From: Streptomyces sp. Je 1-79 | Lineage (GTDB): Bacteria; Actinomycetota; Actinomycetes; Streptomycetales; Streptomycetaceae | Direction: 5' to 3' | Assembly (NCBI RefSeq): GCF_025195125.1 | Contig: NZ_JAMGSL010000004.1 | Coordinates: 1 to 64,000 of the forward strand | DNA length: 64,000 nt | Shown here: one piece after another, positions 43,517 through 51,721 of the stretch | Layout: every line of letters begins with the position of its first letter | Numbering within the stretch: the first letter of the stretch is position 1 | Program-made: the position numbers and the translations under genes | The notes under the pieces: model-generated | What the model saw: the letters and a program-made list of their open reading frames with translations, nothing else | What the model was told of the DNA's origin: nothing | Databases searched by the model: none

Positions 43517-45013
43517 ATGCACACCGACACCGAGCGCTGCGTGCGGGCCGTCCGGTCGAAGGACGCCCGCTTCGACGGCGTGTTCTTCACCGCCGTCCTG
43601 ACCACCCGGATCTACTGCCGTCCCAGCTGCCCGGTCGTGCCGCCCAAGGCCGAGAACATGGTGTTCCACCCGAGCGCCGCGTCCTGTCAGCGCGCCGGAT
43701 TCCGGGCGTGCAAGCGGTGCCGCCCCGACACGAGCCCCGGCTCCCCGGAGTGGAACGTCCGCGCCGACGCCGTCGCGCGGGCCATGCGACTGATCCAGGA
43801 CGGGATCGTGGACCGCGAAGGCGTCCCGGGGCTGGCCGCCCGGCTCGGCTACTCCACCCGCCAGATCGAACGCCAGCTCCTCGCCGAACTCGGGGCCGGA
43901 CCGCTCGCCCTGGCCCGCGCGCAGCGCGCCCAGACCGCGCGGCTGCTCATCGAGACGACGCCGATGCCGATGGCCGAGATCGCCTTCGCGGCCGGCTTCT
44001 CCTCCATCCGCACCTTCAACGACACCGTCCGCGAGGTCTTCGCGCTCGCCCCCGGCGAGCTGCGCACCCGGGCGCAGCGCTCCCCGGCCGGACGCTCCGC
44101 GGCCGCCTCCGACGCCCCGCGCACACCGGGCGTGATCGCGCTCCGGCTGCCGTACCGCTCCCCGCTCAACCCCTCCAACCTCTTCGGTCATCTCGCCGCG
44201 ACCGCCGTCCCCGGCGTGGAGGAGTGGCGGGACGGCGCCTACCGCCGCACGCTCGCCCTCCCGCACGGACACGGCATCGTCGCCCTCAGCCCCCGGGCCG
44301 ACCACATCGCCTGCCGGCTCTCCCTCACCGACCCCCGCGACCTGACCCTCGCCATCAGCCGCTGCCGCTGGATGCTCGACCTCGACGCCGACCCGGTCGC
44401 CGTCGACGAGCAGCTGCGTACGGACCCGCTGCTCGCGCCGCTGGTCGACCGGGCGCCCGGACGGCGCGTGCCGAGGACCGTCGACGCGGCCGAGTTCGCC
44501 GTCCGGGCCGTGCTCGGCCAGCAGGTCTCCACCGCCGCCGCCCGCACCCACGCCGCCCGGCTGGTCACCGCGTACGGCGTGCCCGTGGAGGACCCCGAGG
44601 GCGGGCTGACCCACCTCTTCCCGACCCCCGACTCCCTCGCCGGCCTCGACCCCGACTCCCTCGCCCTGCCCCGCAGCCGCCGCACCACCCTCCTCACGCT
44701 GGTCCGGGCCCTGGCCGACGGCTCGCTGAGCCTCGGCCCGGCCACCGACTGGGAGGAGGCACGCGTCCGGCTCCTCGCCCTGCCCGGCTTCGGCCCCTGG
44801 ACCACCGAGGTCATCGCGATGCGGGCGCTCGGCGATCCCGACGCCTTCCTCCCCGGCGATCTCGGCGTCCGCCGCGCCGCCGGCGGCCTCGGCCTGCCCT
44901 CCACCACCGCGGCCCTGACGGCCAGGGCCGCGCGGTGGCGGCCCTGGCGCGCGTACGCCGTCCAGTACCTGTGGGCCACCGACAGCCACCCGATCAACCA
45001 CCTCCCCGTATAA
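43517..45013 (+). CDS. Ada-type methylphosphotriester/AraC domain fused to AlkA DNA glycosylase
   Basis: 498 residues from ATG 43517; the spacing to a GGAG run is short. Domains: Ada zinc domain with Cys34, Cys38, Cys65, Cys68 (methyl acceptor among them); AraC HTH at about 85-190 (RLGYSTRQIERQL, FAAGFSSIRTFNDTVREVF); AlkA HhH-GPD glycosylase from about 200 with VLGQQVS, LPGFGPWTTEVIAMRAL and catalytic Asp in DAFLPGDLG. It senses DNA phosphate methylation and removes 3-methyladenine. Ogt follows after 15 bp: a two-gene adaptive response unit. Confidence 0.95.
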   Translation: MHTDTERCVRAVRSKDARFDGVFFTAVLTTRIYCRPSCPVVPPKAENMVFHPSAASCQRAGFRACKRCRPDTSPGSPEWNVRADAVARAMRLIQDGIVDREGVPGLAARLGYSTRQIERQLLAELGAGPLALARAQRAQTARLLIETTPMPMAEIAFAAGFSSIRTFNDTVREVFALAPGELRTRAQRSPAGRSAAASDAPRTPGVIALRLPYRSPLNPSNLFGHLAATAVPGVEEWRDGAYRRTLALPHGHGIVALSPRADHIACRLSLTDPRDLTLAISRCRWMLDLDADPVAVDEQLRTDPLLAPLVDRAPGRRVPRTVDAAEFAVRAVLGQQVSTAAARTHAARLVTAYGVPVEDPEGGLTHLFPTPDSLAGLDPDSLALPRSRRTTLLTLVRALADGSLSLGPATDWEEARVRLLALPGFGPWTTEVIAMRALGDPDAFLPGDLGVRRAAGGLGLPSTTAALTARAARWRPWRAYAVQYLWATDSHPINHLPV

Positions 45014-45028
45014 GGAAGCCGACCCGCC

Positions 45029-45565
45029 ATGCCCGACGTCCGGCACACCGTCATCGACAGCCCCTACGACGCCCTGACCCTGGTCGCCGTGGACGGCGTC
45101 CTGAGCCGCGTCCACATGACCGACCAGCGCCACCGCCCCGCCGAGGAGACCTTCGGCGCGCCCGACCCGCGTCCCTTCGGCGAGGCGATCCGTCAGCTCG
45201 ACGCGTACTTCGCCGGTGAACTGACCGAGTTCGACCTGCCGTTGAGACTGATCGGCACCCCGTTCCAGCTCCGCGTCTGGGAGCGGCTCCGCCTCATCCC
45301 GTACGGCGAGACGCGCACGTACGGCGAGTTGGCACAGGCCCTCGGCAGCCCCGGCGCCTCCCGTGCCGTCGGCCTGGCCAACGGCAGGAACCCGGTCGGC
45401 ATCGTCGTGCCGTGCCATCGCGTCGTCGGGGCGAGCGGCTCCCTGACCGGGTACGGCGGCGGGATCGACCGCAAACGGCGCCTGCTTGAGTTCGAGTCCG
45501 GCGCCGGGCCGGACGCGCTCTTCCAGCCGGAGGAAGTCGCCGCGAGCCGATTTCGGCGGTGCTAG
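45029..45565 (+). CDS. ogt: Methylated-DNA-[protein]-cysteine S-methyltransferase
   Basis: 178 residues. The suicide-acceptor motif is PCHRVVG with Cys129; the asparagine hinge GLANGRNP and helix-turn-helix YGELAQALGSPGASRAVG precede it. It repairs O6-methylguanine by irreversible transfer of the methyl group. Directly downstream of ada-alkA, presumably under Ada control. The C-terminal ~20 residues are an unconserved tail. Confidence 0.95.
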   Translation: MPDVRHTVIDSPYDALTLVAVDGVLSRVHMTDQRHRPAEETFGAPDPRPFGEAIRQLDAYFAGELTEFDLPLRLIGTPFQLRVWERLRLIPYGETRTYGELAQALGSPGASRAVGLANGRNPVGIVVPCHRVVGASGSLTGYGGGIDRKRRLLEFESGAGPDALFQPEEVAASRFRRC

Positions 45566-45574
45566 GTTCCCGGC

Positions 45575-45784
45575 ATGGCCAACATCAACATCGAACTCGA
45601 CGCCGAACTCGTCGTGGAAGTCATGGTCCTCGCGGGCATCAACAACCCGCGGGACGCGGTCGAGGCGGTCGTCCGCGACTACATCGCCCGTGGCCACCGT
45701 ACGGAGGCCCGCGTCGCCACCGGCGAAGCCGCGGCCCCGCCCCGCGCGGGCAACCCGCTGACACCCGAACCTCCGCAGGGCTGA
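45575..45784 (+). CDS. Orphan VapB-type antitoxin-like protein
   Basis: 69 residues, starting 9 bp after ogt. MANINIELDAELVVEVMVLA then INNPRDAVEAVVRDYI is the ribbon-helix-helix/DUF2191 pattern of VapB antitoxins. The C-terminal ~24 residues are Pro/Ala-rich and disordered. No PIN-domain toxin is adjacent: the next gene is a NUDIX hydrolase, 3 nt away. It may have become a DNA-binding regulator of the neighbouring genes or pair with a distant toxin. Confidence 0.82.
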   Translation: MANINIELDAELVVEVMVLAGINNPRDAVEAVVRDYIARGHRTEARVATGEAAAPPRAGNPLTPEPPQG

Positions 45785-45787
45785 CCG

Positions 45788-46264
45788 GTGGACACCCCAC
45801 CCCGCACCCCACGACGCGCCGCGCGGATCGCCGTACTGGACCCCGACGGGGCCGTCTACCTCTTCCGCTACGACAACGAGGAGGCCGGCGTGCACTGGGC
45901 GATGCCCGGCGGCGGCCTGGAACCCGGGGAGAGCCCACGGCAGGGCGCTGTGCGCGAGCTGCGCGAGGAGACCGGCTGGGAGGGGATCGAGCCGGGCGAG
46001 CTGCTCTGCACCTGGGAGCACGACTTCACCCGGGCCGGCGTGCCCGTACGCCAGCACGAGCACATCTACGTGGCGTACGGGCCGCGCCGCGAGCCGGCCG
46101 GTGACCTGACCGCCGCGCACGCGGCGGACCGCATCCAGTACGGGCGCTGGTGGAGCCCGGGGGGGCTGGCGGCGGCCGAGGAGGCGCTCTGGCCGCCGGA
46201 CCTGGCCGACCGGCTGGCCCGGTTCCGGGCGGCGGACGGCGACGGGCCCGGAGGAGCAGGCTGA
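45788..46264 (+). CDS. NUDIX hydrolase
   Basis: 158 residues from GTG. Complete Nudix box GGGLEPGESPRQGAVREL…REETGW (GX5EX7REXXEEXG) at about 39-61 with the metal-binding Glu residues. It cleaves a nucleoside diphosphate linked to another moiety; specificity is not readable. Very close spacing suggests a single transcript ogt-vapB-nudix, making a role in sanitising damaged nucleotides plausible though unproven. Confidence 0.92.
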   Translation: MDTPPRTPRRAARIAVLDPDGAVYLFRYDNEEAGVHWAMPGGGLEPGESPRQGAVRELREETGWEGIEPGELLCTWEHDFTRAGVPVRQHEHIYVAYGPRREPAGDLTAAHAADRIQYGRWWSPGGLAAAEEALWPPDLADRLARFRAADGDGPGGAG

Positions 46265-46380
46265 GGGCTATTGCCCCACTATGGTGCCGAATATCGTCTC
46301 ATCAGGGAGTGGCACGGTGTCGGGGGGTGCGGATAGGCTCGGCTCGGCGCGACTGCACGTTCGAAAGCAAGGGATGCAAG

Positions 46381-47535
46381 GTGGCGGACGGAGCAGTAAC
46401 TGAGGTCGCACGCGTACTCGTCGCGGCCGACAAGTTCAAGGGCTCGCTCACGGCCGTACAGGTCGCGGAGCGGGTCACAGCAGGTCTGCGACGGGTCGTC
46501 CCGGAGCTGGAAGTGGAGACCCTGCCGGTCGCGGACGGGGGCGACGGTACGGTCGCCGCCGCGGTGGCGGCCGGTTTCGAACGCCGTGAGGTGCGGGTGA
46601 CCGGGCCCCTCGGCGACCCGGTGACGGCGGCCTTCGCGCTGCGCGGCACCACGGCCGTCGTGGAGATGGCGGAGGCCTCCGGCCTTCAGCTGCTGCCCGC
46701 CGGCCTGTTCGCGCCGCTGACCTCCACGACGTACGGCTCCGGCGAACTGCTGCGGGCCGCGCTCGACGCGGGCGCGACGACGATCGTCTTCGGCGTCGGC
46801 GGAAGCGCGACGACGGACGGCGGCGCGGGGATGCTGGCCGCGCTCGGCGCGGTCTTCCTGGACGCCGAGGGCGAGCCGGTGGGGCCGGGCGGAGCCGCTC
46901 TGGCCTCCCTCGCCTCCGCCGACCTGACCGGCCTCGACCCGCGGTTCGCCTCGGTCGAGCTGATCCTCGCCAGCGACGTCGACAACCCGCTCACCGGACC
47001 GAAGGGCGCGCCCGCGGTCTACGGTCCGCAGAAGGGCGCGACCCCGGAGGACGTGCGGACGCTGGACACGGCGCTCGCCCACTTCGTGACCGTCCTGGAG
47101 AAGGCCATCGGCCCCAAGGCCGCGGAGTGCGCGGTCGCGCCCGGCGCGGGCGGTGCGGGCGGCATCGGGTACGGGGCGCTCGTCGGCCTGGACGCGAGCT
47201 TCCGCCCCGGCATCGAGCTGATGCTCGACGTCCTGGGCTTCGCCCCGGCGCTGGAGCGGGCCACGCTCGTCATCACCGGTGAGGGCTCGCTCGACGAGCA
47301 GACCCTCCACGGCAAGGCCCCGGCGGGTGTCGCCGCGGCGGCGCGGGCGGCGGGCAAGGAGGTCGTCGCGGTCTGCGGTCGCCTGGCCCTCGCCCCCGAG
47401 GCCCTGGGCAGGGCCGGTATCCGCCGCGCCTACCCGCTCACCGACCTCGAACCCGAGCCGGCCAAGTCCATGGCGAACGCGGGCCCGCTCCTGGAAGAGG
47501 TCGCGGCGAACATCGCCAAGGACTTCCTGACCTGA
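46381..47535 (+). CDS. Glycerate 2-kinase (GarK/GlxK type)
   Basis: 384 residues from GTG 46381; earlier readings extend without support. Opening VLVAADKFKGSLTAVQVAERV and DGGDGTV are the glycerate kinase type 1 family signatures, as is GVGGSATTDGGAGML in the middle and TGEGSLDEQT near the end. It phosphorylates glycerate to 2-phosphoglycerate in glyoxylate/glycerate assimilation. A strong terminator follows. The opening GTG has only a weak RBS. Confidence 0.94.
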   Translation: MADGAVTEVARVLVAADKFKGSLTAVQVAERVTAGLRRVVPELEVETLPVADGGDGTVAAAVAAGFERREVRVTGPLGDPVTAAFALRGTTAVVEMAEASGLQLLPAGLFAPLTSTTYGSGELLRAALDAGATTIVFGVGGSATTDGGAGMLAALGAVFLDAEGEPVGPGGAALASLASADLTGLDPRFASVELILASDVDNPLTGPKGAPAVYGPQKGATPEDVRTLDTALAHFVTVLEKAIGPKAAECAVAPGAGGAGGIGYGALVGLDASFRPGIELMLDVLGFAPALERATLVITGEGSLDEQTLHGKAPAGVAAAARAAGKEVVAVCGRLALAPEALGRAGIRRAYPLTDLEPEPAKSMANAGPLLEEVAANIAKDFLT

Positions 47536-47541
47536 CGGAGC

Positions 47542-47570
47542 AGGGGCCCGAGCCGCCGGCACGGGCCCCT
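47542..47570. terminator. Bidirectional terminator between glycerate kinase and PucR gene
   Basis: Perfect 9-bp arms AGGGGCCCG / CGGGCCCCT with an 11-nt loop, 6 bp after the glycerate kinase stop and followed by CCCTT. It sits between convergent genes. Confidence 0.75.
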
Positions 47571-47609
47571 CCCTTCAGGGACGTCGTCCCCCGCGGGCTC
47601 CCCTCTCGC

Positions 47610-48809
47610 TCACCCCGCCGCCGTCAGGCGGAACGCGTCCAGGGCCAGGGTCATCTCCGTCAGGTCCCGCGGGCGCGACAAGGACCGTGACGTCAGCTGC
47701 TCCAGGCGGCGGAGCCGGTTGAAGACCGTGTTCCGGTGACAGTAGAGCCGCGAGGCCGCGCGGCCCGCCGACCCCTCGCAGTCGAGCCAGACGTCGAGCG
47801 TCTCCAGGAGGATCGCCCGGTCCGCCGGGTCCAGCTCCAGCAGGCCGCCGAGCACGTCCGCCACCAGGAGACCGGCCAGCTCGGGCTGCCCCACCACCAG
47901 CGCACCCGCCATCCGGCGGTCCAGCCGGACGATCTGCCGGGACTCCGGCGGACTCGTCCGCAGGGCCAGCTCCGCGAGGCGCCGCGCCCGGCCCAGCTCC
48001 GCGAGGCCCGTCACCACCGGACTGATCCCGCCGGGACCCGGGCAACGCCCCTGCAGCAGCTCCGACAGCGCGTCCAGGCCCGTGCCCTCCGCCAGCGACA
48101 CCACCCCGATCTCGCAGTCCGCGCCCATCCGCCACAGGAACCGCACCCCGGCCCCCTGCACCCTCCGGTGGAACGGCTCCGGCACCTCCCGGCGGTCGTG
48201 CCGCAGCACCACCACCGCGTACCGCCCGTGCTCCGGCAGATCCAGGCCCGCCGCAGCCTGTGAGGTCACCTCCGGCGAGCGCTGCCCGCGGAGCAGCGCG
48301 TCGAGGAGCGCCTGGAGCTGCTCGTCCGTGCGCCGCCGCAGCTCCAGCTCCGTCGACCGGTACGCCTCCGAGGCCGTGTCCGCCTGCGCGTCCACCGCCG
48401 ACCACACGATCGTCGCCGACTGCGTCAACGCGGCCAGTCGCGGCGGGAACGCCGAGGCGTCCTCGATCAGCGCGTCCCACACCAGATGCCCGGCATGACG
48501 GTACGCGTGCACCATCAGCTCCAGCGGCATCCCCTGCTCGGCCCGCCGCCGCCCCATCTCGTCCGCGTGCTCCAGATCCCGCCGCGGCGAGTCCCGGGGC
48601 GCCGAGATCATCTCGATCCCGATCCGCATCGCCTCATGGGCCTCCTGCCAGTGCGTGTCGTACGGCACGATCCGGCCGTACGCCGGTTCGTACTCGTGCA
48701 GGTCCCTCAGATGCTCGTCCACCAGCTCCGGCAGCCGCTCCAGAAGTGCCGTGCATGCCTCTGCCAACAGCTTCCAGTCGTCGCCGGTCCGCGGTCTGCG
48801 CCGTCCCAT
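47610..48809 (-). CDS. PucR-family transcriptional regulator
   Basis: 399 residues from ATG 48809 (longer readings to 49004 would run into the divergent operon). C-terminal PucR HTH: DRAILLETLDVWLDCEGSAG then RAASRLYCHRNTVFNRLRRL, the CdaR/PucR winged fold. Middle GGDEF-like region (about 165-300) typical for this group; N-terminal helical sensor of unknown ligand. Divergent from the liv ABC operon, with an inverted repeat in the shared region, so it probably regulates that operon. Confidence 0.92.
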   Translation of the reverse strand: MGRRRPRTGDDWKLLAEACTALLERLPELVDEHLRDLHEYEPAYGRIVPYDTHWQEAHEAMRIGIEMISAPRDSPRRDLEHADEMGRRRAEQGMPLELMVHAYRHAGHLVWDALIEDASAFPPRLAALTQSATIVWSAVDAQADTASEAYRSTELELRRRTDEQLQALLDALLRGQRSPEVTSQAAAGLDLPEHGRYAVVVLRHDRREVPEPFHRRVQGAGVRFLWRMGADCEIGVVSLAEGTGLDALSELLQGRCPGPGGISPVVTGLAELGRARRLAELALRTSPPESRQIVRLDRRMAGALVVGQPELAGLLVADVLGGLLELDPADRAILLETLDVWLDCEGSAGRAASRLYCHRNTVFNRLRRLEQLTSRSLSRPRDLTEMTLALDAFRLTAAG

Positions 48810-48861
48810 GCCCGGAGGATGCCACCCCCGACCCCTTCCCGGCAGGCCCCTGACACGCGGT

Positions 48862-48879
48862 GTTGTGCGCGTGCACAAC
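48862..48879. promoter_or_regulatory. Inverted repeat between PucR gene and liv operon
   Basis: Arms GTTGTGC / GCACAAC (7 bp) with a GCGT spacer form an 18-bp symmetrical site in the 179-bp divergent region, a likely operator of the PucR protein. Confidence 0.55.
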
Positions 48880-48988
48880 CCACCCCGGCGCCCGCTGGTC
48901 ACCGGCAGCGTTTCGGCCGCCGCACGTGGACGCACGGCCACCGCGGTGCTGGGGTGAGCGCCACTGAACGGGCCACGGAAGGGGAACC

Positions 48989-49807
48989 ATGGGAGGGACC
49001 GCACTCGCCCTCGAGGTCGCGGACCTGTCGGCGGGATACGGACCGGTACGCGCCCTGAGGCAGGTGTCGCTCACCGTGCCGGAAGGCGGTGTCGTCACCG
49101 TCCTCGGCGGCAACGGAGCGGGAAAGTCCACGCTGCTGCGGGCCGTCTCGCGCACACTGTCGTTCCACGGCGGAGCCGTCACCTCCGGCACCGTGAGCTT
49201 CGGCGGCCGCCCGATCGGCGGGCTCGCCCCCGACCGGGTCGTCGCGGCCGGGGTCTCCCAGGTGCCCGAGGGGCGGCAGGTGTTCGCCCGGATGACGGTC
49301 GAGGACAACCTGCGGGCGGGAGGGCTCGGCGCGCGGGGAGACCGGGCGCGGAAGGCCGCGGCCCTGAAACGGGTCCACGAACTCTTCCCCGTCCTCGCCG
49401 AACGCGCCCACCAGCGCGCCGGCCTCCTCTCCGGCGGCGAACAGCAGATGCTCGCCGTCGGCCGCGCCCTGATGGCCTCGCCGAAGCTGCTCCTCCTGGA
49501 CGAGCCCTCGCTCGGCCTCGCCCCGCTCATGGCCGCCCGGATCGCCGACACGATCCGCGAGATCAACGCCCAGGGCACGGCCGTCCTCCTGGTCGAGCAG
49601 AACGCGGCGCTCGCGCTGCGGCTCGCGACCCGGGCGTACGTCCTGGAGGTCGGCGAGGTCACCCTCTCCGGCCCGGCCGCCGAGCTCGCCGCCTCCGACG
49701 AGGTGCGCCGCCGCTACCTGGGCGTCGTCGACGAGGAGGCGGCCGCCGACGCGGCGGGCGCCGCCGCCGTCCACCCCGTCCTCTCCCGCTGGGAGGGCGG
49801 CCGATGA
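48989..49807 (+). CDS. Branched-chain amino acid/amide ABC transporter ATP-binding protein (LivF type)
   Basis: 272 residues. Walker A GGNGAGKST (about 38-46), signature LLSGGEQQMLAVGRAL, Walker B LLLLDEPSLGL and the LivF-typical PEGRQVFARMTVEDNL region. It energises import with the LivG partner encoded below. Its stop overlaps (ATGA) with a 62-codon repeat-encoded ORF instead of with livG. Gene order F-G-H-M-K is unusual in starting with F. Confidence 0.94.
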   Translation: MGGTALALEVADLSAGYGPVRALRQVSLTVPEGGVVTVLGGNGAGKSTLLRAVSRTLSFHGGAVTSGTVSFGGRPIGGLAPDRVVAAGVSQVPEGRQVFARMTVEDNLRAGGLGARGDRARKAAALKRVHELFPVLAERAHQRAGLLSGGEQQMLAVGRALMASPKLLLLDEPSLGLAPLMAARIADTIREINAQGTAVLLVEQNAALALRLATRAYVLEVGEVTLSGPAAELAASDEVRRRYLGVVDEEAAADAAGAAAVHPVLSRWEGGR

Positions 49808-49992
49808 CACCGACCGCCGCTCGCCCGGCCCCCGGCCGTGCACCGACCGCCGCTCGCCCGGCCCCCGGCCGTGCACCGACCGCCGCTCGCCCGGCCCCCG
49901 GCCGTGCACCGACCGCCGCTCGCCCGGCCCCCGGCCGTGCACCGCACGCCGCCGCCTCCCGCCCGACGCCGTCCCGTGGGGAGAACCGATGA
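49804..49992 (+). CDS. 62-codon repeat-encoded ORF inside the liv operon
   Basis: ATG 49804 overlaps the livF stop and the TGA at 49990-49992 overlaps the livG ATG, so both junctions are of the coupled ATGA type. Four perfect 33-bp repeats encode the 11-mer PTAARPAPGRA four times, then a tail PHAAASRPTPSRGENR. The product would be a basic, Pro/Ala/Arg-rich disordered peptide of 62 residues with no known family. An alternative is a non-coding spacer through which ribosomes pass to keep coupling livF to livG. Expression is unproven; coupling geometry at both ends makes translation plausible. Confidence 0.55.
   Translation: MTPTAARPAPGRAPTAARPAPGRAPTAARPAPGRAPTAARPAPGRAPHAAASRPTPSRGENR
49809..49940 (+). 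repeat. Four perfect 33-bp tandem repeats
   Basis: Copies at 49809-49841, 49842-49874, 49875-49907 and 49908-49940 are identical, beginning ACCGACCGCCGCTCGCCC. The length is a multiple of three, so copy number changes keep the frame. No spacers: this is a minisatellite, not a CRISPR. Confidence 0.95.
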
Positions 49993-50834
49993 GCCCGACC
50001 CCGCCTCCCGGAGAGGCAGCCGCCCCCGCCGACGCCGAGGCGTCCCGGGCCCCGGCCGCGGCCGTGCCCGCGCTCGACGTCCGCGACGTCACCGTCCGCT
50101 TCGCCGGGCTCACCGCCCTCGACTCGGTCTCCTTCACCGTCCGCCCCGGCACCGTCCACGCCGTCATCGGCCCCAACGGCGCAGGCAAGTCCACCTGCTT
50201 CAACGTGCTCTCCGGCGTCTACCGGGCGACCTCCGGCAGCGTGCGCTTCGGCGAGCACGAACTCACCGCCCTGCCTCCGCACAAGATCGCCGACCTCGGG
50301 GTCGCCCGTATCTTCCAGAACCTCGCGCTCCCGCCGCGCGCCACCGTCGAGGACAGCCTGATGCTCGGGCGTCACCGGCTGACCAGGACCGGCTTCCTCG
50401 CCGCGGGGCTCCGGCTGCCCGCCGCCGCCCGTGAGGACGCCCGGCACCGCGCCCGCGTGCGCGAGATCGCCGCCTTCGTCGGACTGGAGAAGCAGCTCGC
50501 GCAGCCCGCGGGATCGCTCCCGTACGGGCAGCAGAAGCTGGCCGAACTGGCCCGCGCCCTCTGTATGGAGCCCAAGCTGCTCCTGCTCGACGAACCCGTG
50601 GCCGGCATGACCGCCGACGAGCGCCGCCGCACCGCGGCCGTCATCGCCGGCGTCCGCGACAGCCTCGGGATCTCCATCGTCCTGGTCGAACACGACATGG
50701 GAGTGGTGATGCGGCTCGCCGACGCCGTCACCGTCCTCGACTTCGGCCGTCGGATCGCCGACGGCGCCCCCGGCGACGTACAGAACGACCCGGCGGTCGT
50801 CCGCGCCTACCTCGGAGAGGAGACCGCCGAGTGA
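49989..50834 (+). CDS. Branched-chain amino acid/amide ABC transporter ATP-binding protein (LivG type)
   Basis: 281 residues. N-terminal 30 residues are a Pro/Ala-rich extension. Walker A GPNGAGKST, ARIFQNLALPPRATVEDSL (LivG pattern), SLPYGQQKLAELARAL as the ABC signature variant, Walker B LLLLDEPVAGMT, and VEHDMGVVMRLAD with the switch His. Stop overlaps the livH GTG (GTGA). Partner of LivF. Confidence 0.95.
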   Translation: MSPTPPPGEAAAPADAEASRAPAAAVPALDVRDVTVRFAGLTALDSVSFTVRPGTVHAVIGPNGAGKSTCFNVLSGVYRATSGSVRFGEHELTALPPHKIADLGVARIFQNLALPPRATVEDSLMLGRHRLTRTGFLAAGLRLPAAAREDARHRARVREIAAFVGLEKQLAQPAGSLPYGQQKLAELARALCMEPKLLLLDEPVAGMTADERRRTAAVIAGVRDSLGISIVLVEHDMGVVMRLADAVTVLDFGRRIADGAPGDVQNDPAVVRAYLGEETAE

Positions 50835-51721
50835 CCACCTTCGCCGAACTCCTGTTCAACGGCGTCTCGTTGGGCTCCATCTACGCCCTCATCGCCCTCG
50901 GCTTCGTGGTGATCTTCCGCGCCACCGAGGTCGTCAACTTCGCGCACGCCTCCCTGCTGCTCGCCGGCGGCTACTTCACCGCCGTCCTCCATGACGAGAT
51001 CGGCTTCTGGCCGGCGCTGCTCGTCGGCATCGGCGGCGCGGCCCTGGTCGGCGCGGCTGTCGAGTTCCTCGTCATGCGCCGCTACCGCGGCTCCGACCAC
51101 AGCGTCCTCGCCATCGTCACCATCGGCGTCGACATCCTGCTCGCCACCGAACTGACCCGCCGCATCGGCACGGACATCCTCTCGCTCGGCGACCCCTGGG
51201 GCGACGCCGTCGTCACCTTCGGCCCGGTCACCCTGGCGCAGACCCGGATCGCGGCCTTCCTCGCGGCGGCGCTCCTGATCACCGCGTTCCTCCTGGCCTT
51301 CCGCCACACCTCCTGGGGCGTCGCCATGCGCGCGGCCGCCGAGAACCAGGAGACCGCCGCGCTCATGGGCATCCGCCTCGGCCGGGTCTCGCTGGGCGCC
51401 TGGGCGGTGGCCGGCGGACTCGCCGCCGTCGCCGCGCTCTTCCTCACCGTCTTCCCGACCCCCGGCCTGGAGCGCAGCACCTCGTTCGCCGCGATGAAGG
51501 CCTTCCCCGCCGCCATCCTCGGCGGCCTGGACTCCACCACCGGCGCCCTCGTCGGAGGCCTCCTGGTGGGGATCACCGAATCCCTCGCCACCGGCTACCA
51601 GGGCGATCTGACCTTCCTCGGCCGGGGCATCGGCGACCTCGCCCCGTACCTGGTGATGGTCGCGGTACTGCTGATCCGTCCGGCCGGACTCTTCGGTACG
51701 AAGGAGCTGGCCCGTGTCTGA
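50831..51721 (+). CDS. Branched-chain amino acid/amide ABC transporter permease (LivH type)
   Basis: 296 residues, about eight membrane helices. N-terminal NGVSLGSIYALIALGFVVIF then EVVNFAHASLLLAGGYF is the hallmark of LivH, and the EAA-like loop MRAAAENQETAALMGI near residue 175 contacts the ATPases. Start GTG overlaps the livG stop and its end overlaps livM by 8 nt. Forms the channel with LivM. Confidence 0.94.
   Translation: MTTFAELLFNGVSLGSIYALIALGFVVIFRATEVVNFAHASLLLAGGYFTAVLHDEIGFWPALLVGIGGAALVGAAVEFLVMRRYRGSDHSVLAIVTIGVDILLATELTRRIGTDILSLGDPWGDAVVTFGPVTLAQTRIAAFLAAALLITAFLLAFRHTSWGVAMRAAAENQETAALMGIRLGRVSLGAWAVAGGLAAVAALFLTVFPTPGLERSTSFAAMKAFPAAILGGLDSTTGALVGGLLVGITESLATGYQGDLTFLGRGIGDLAPYLVMVAVLLIRPAGLFGTKELARV

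Noticed and set aside
49809..49940. CRISPR array from regularly spaced 33-bp repeats
   Set aside because: The repeats are directly adjacent with no unique spacers and stay in frame with an ORF; this is a minisatellite.
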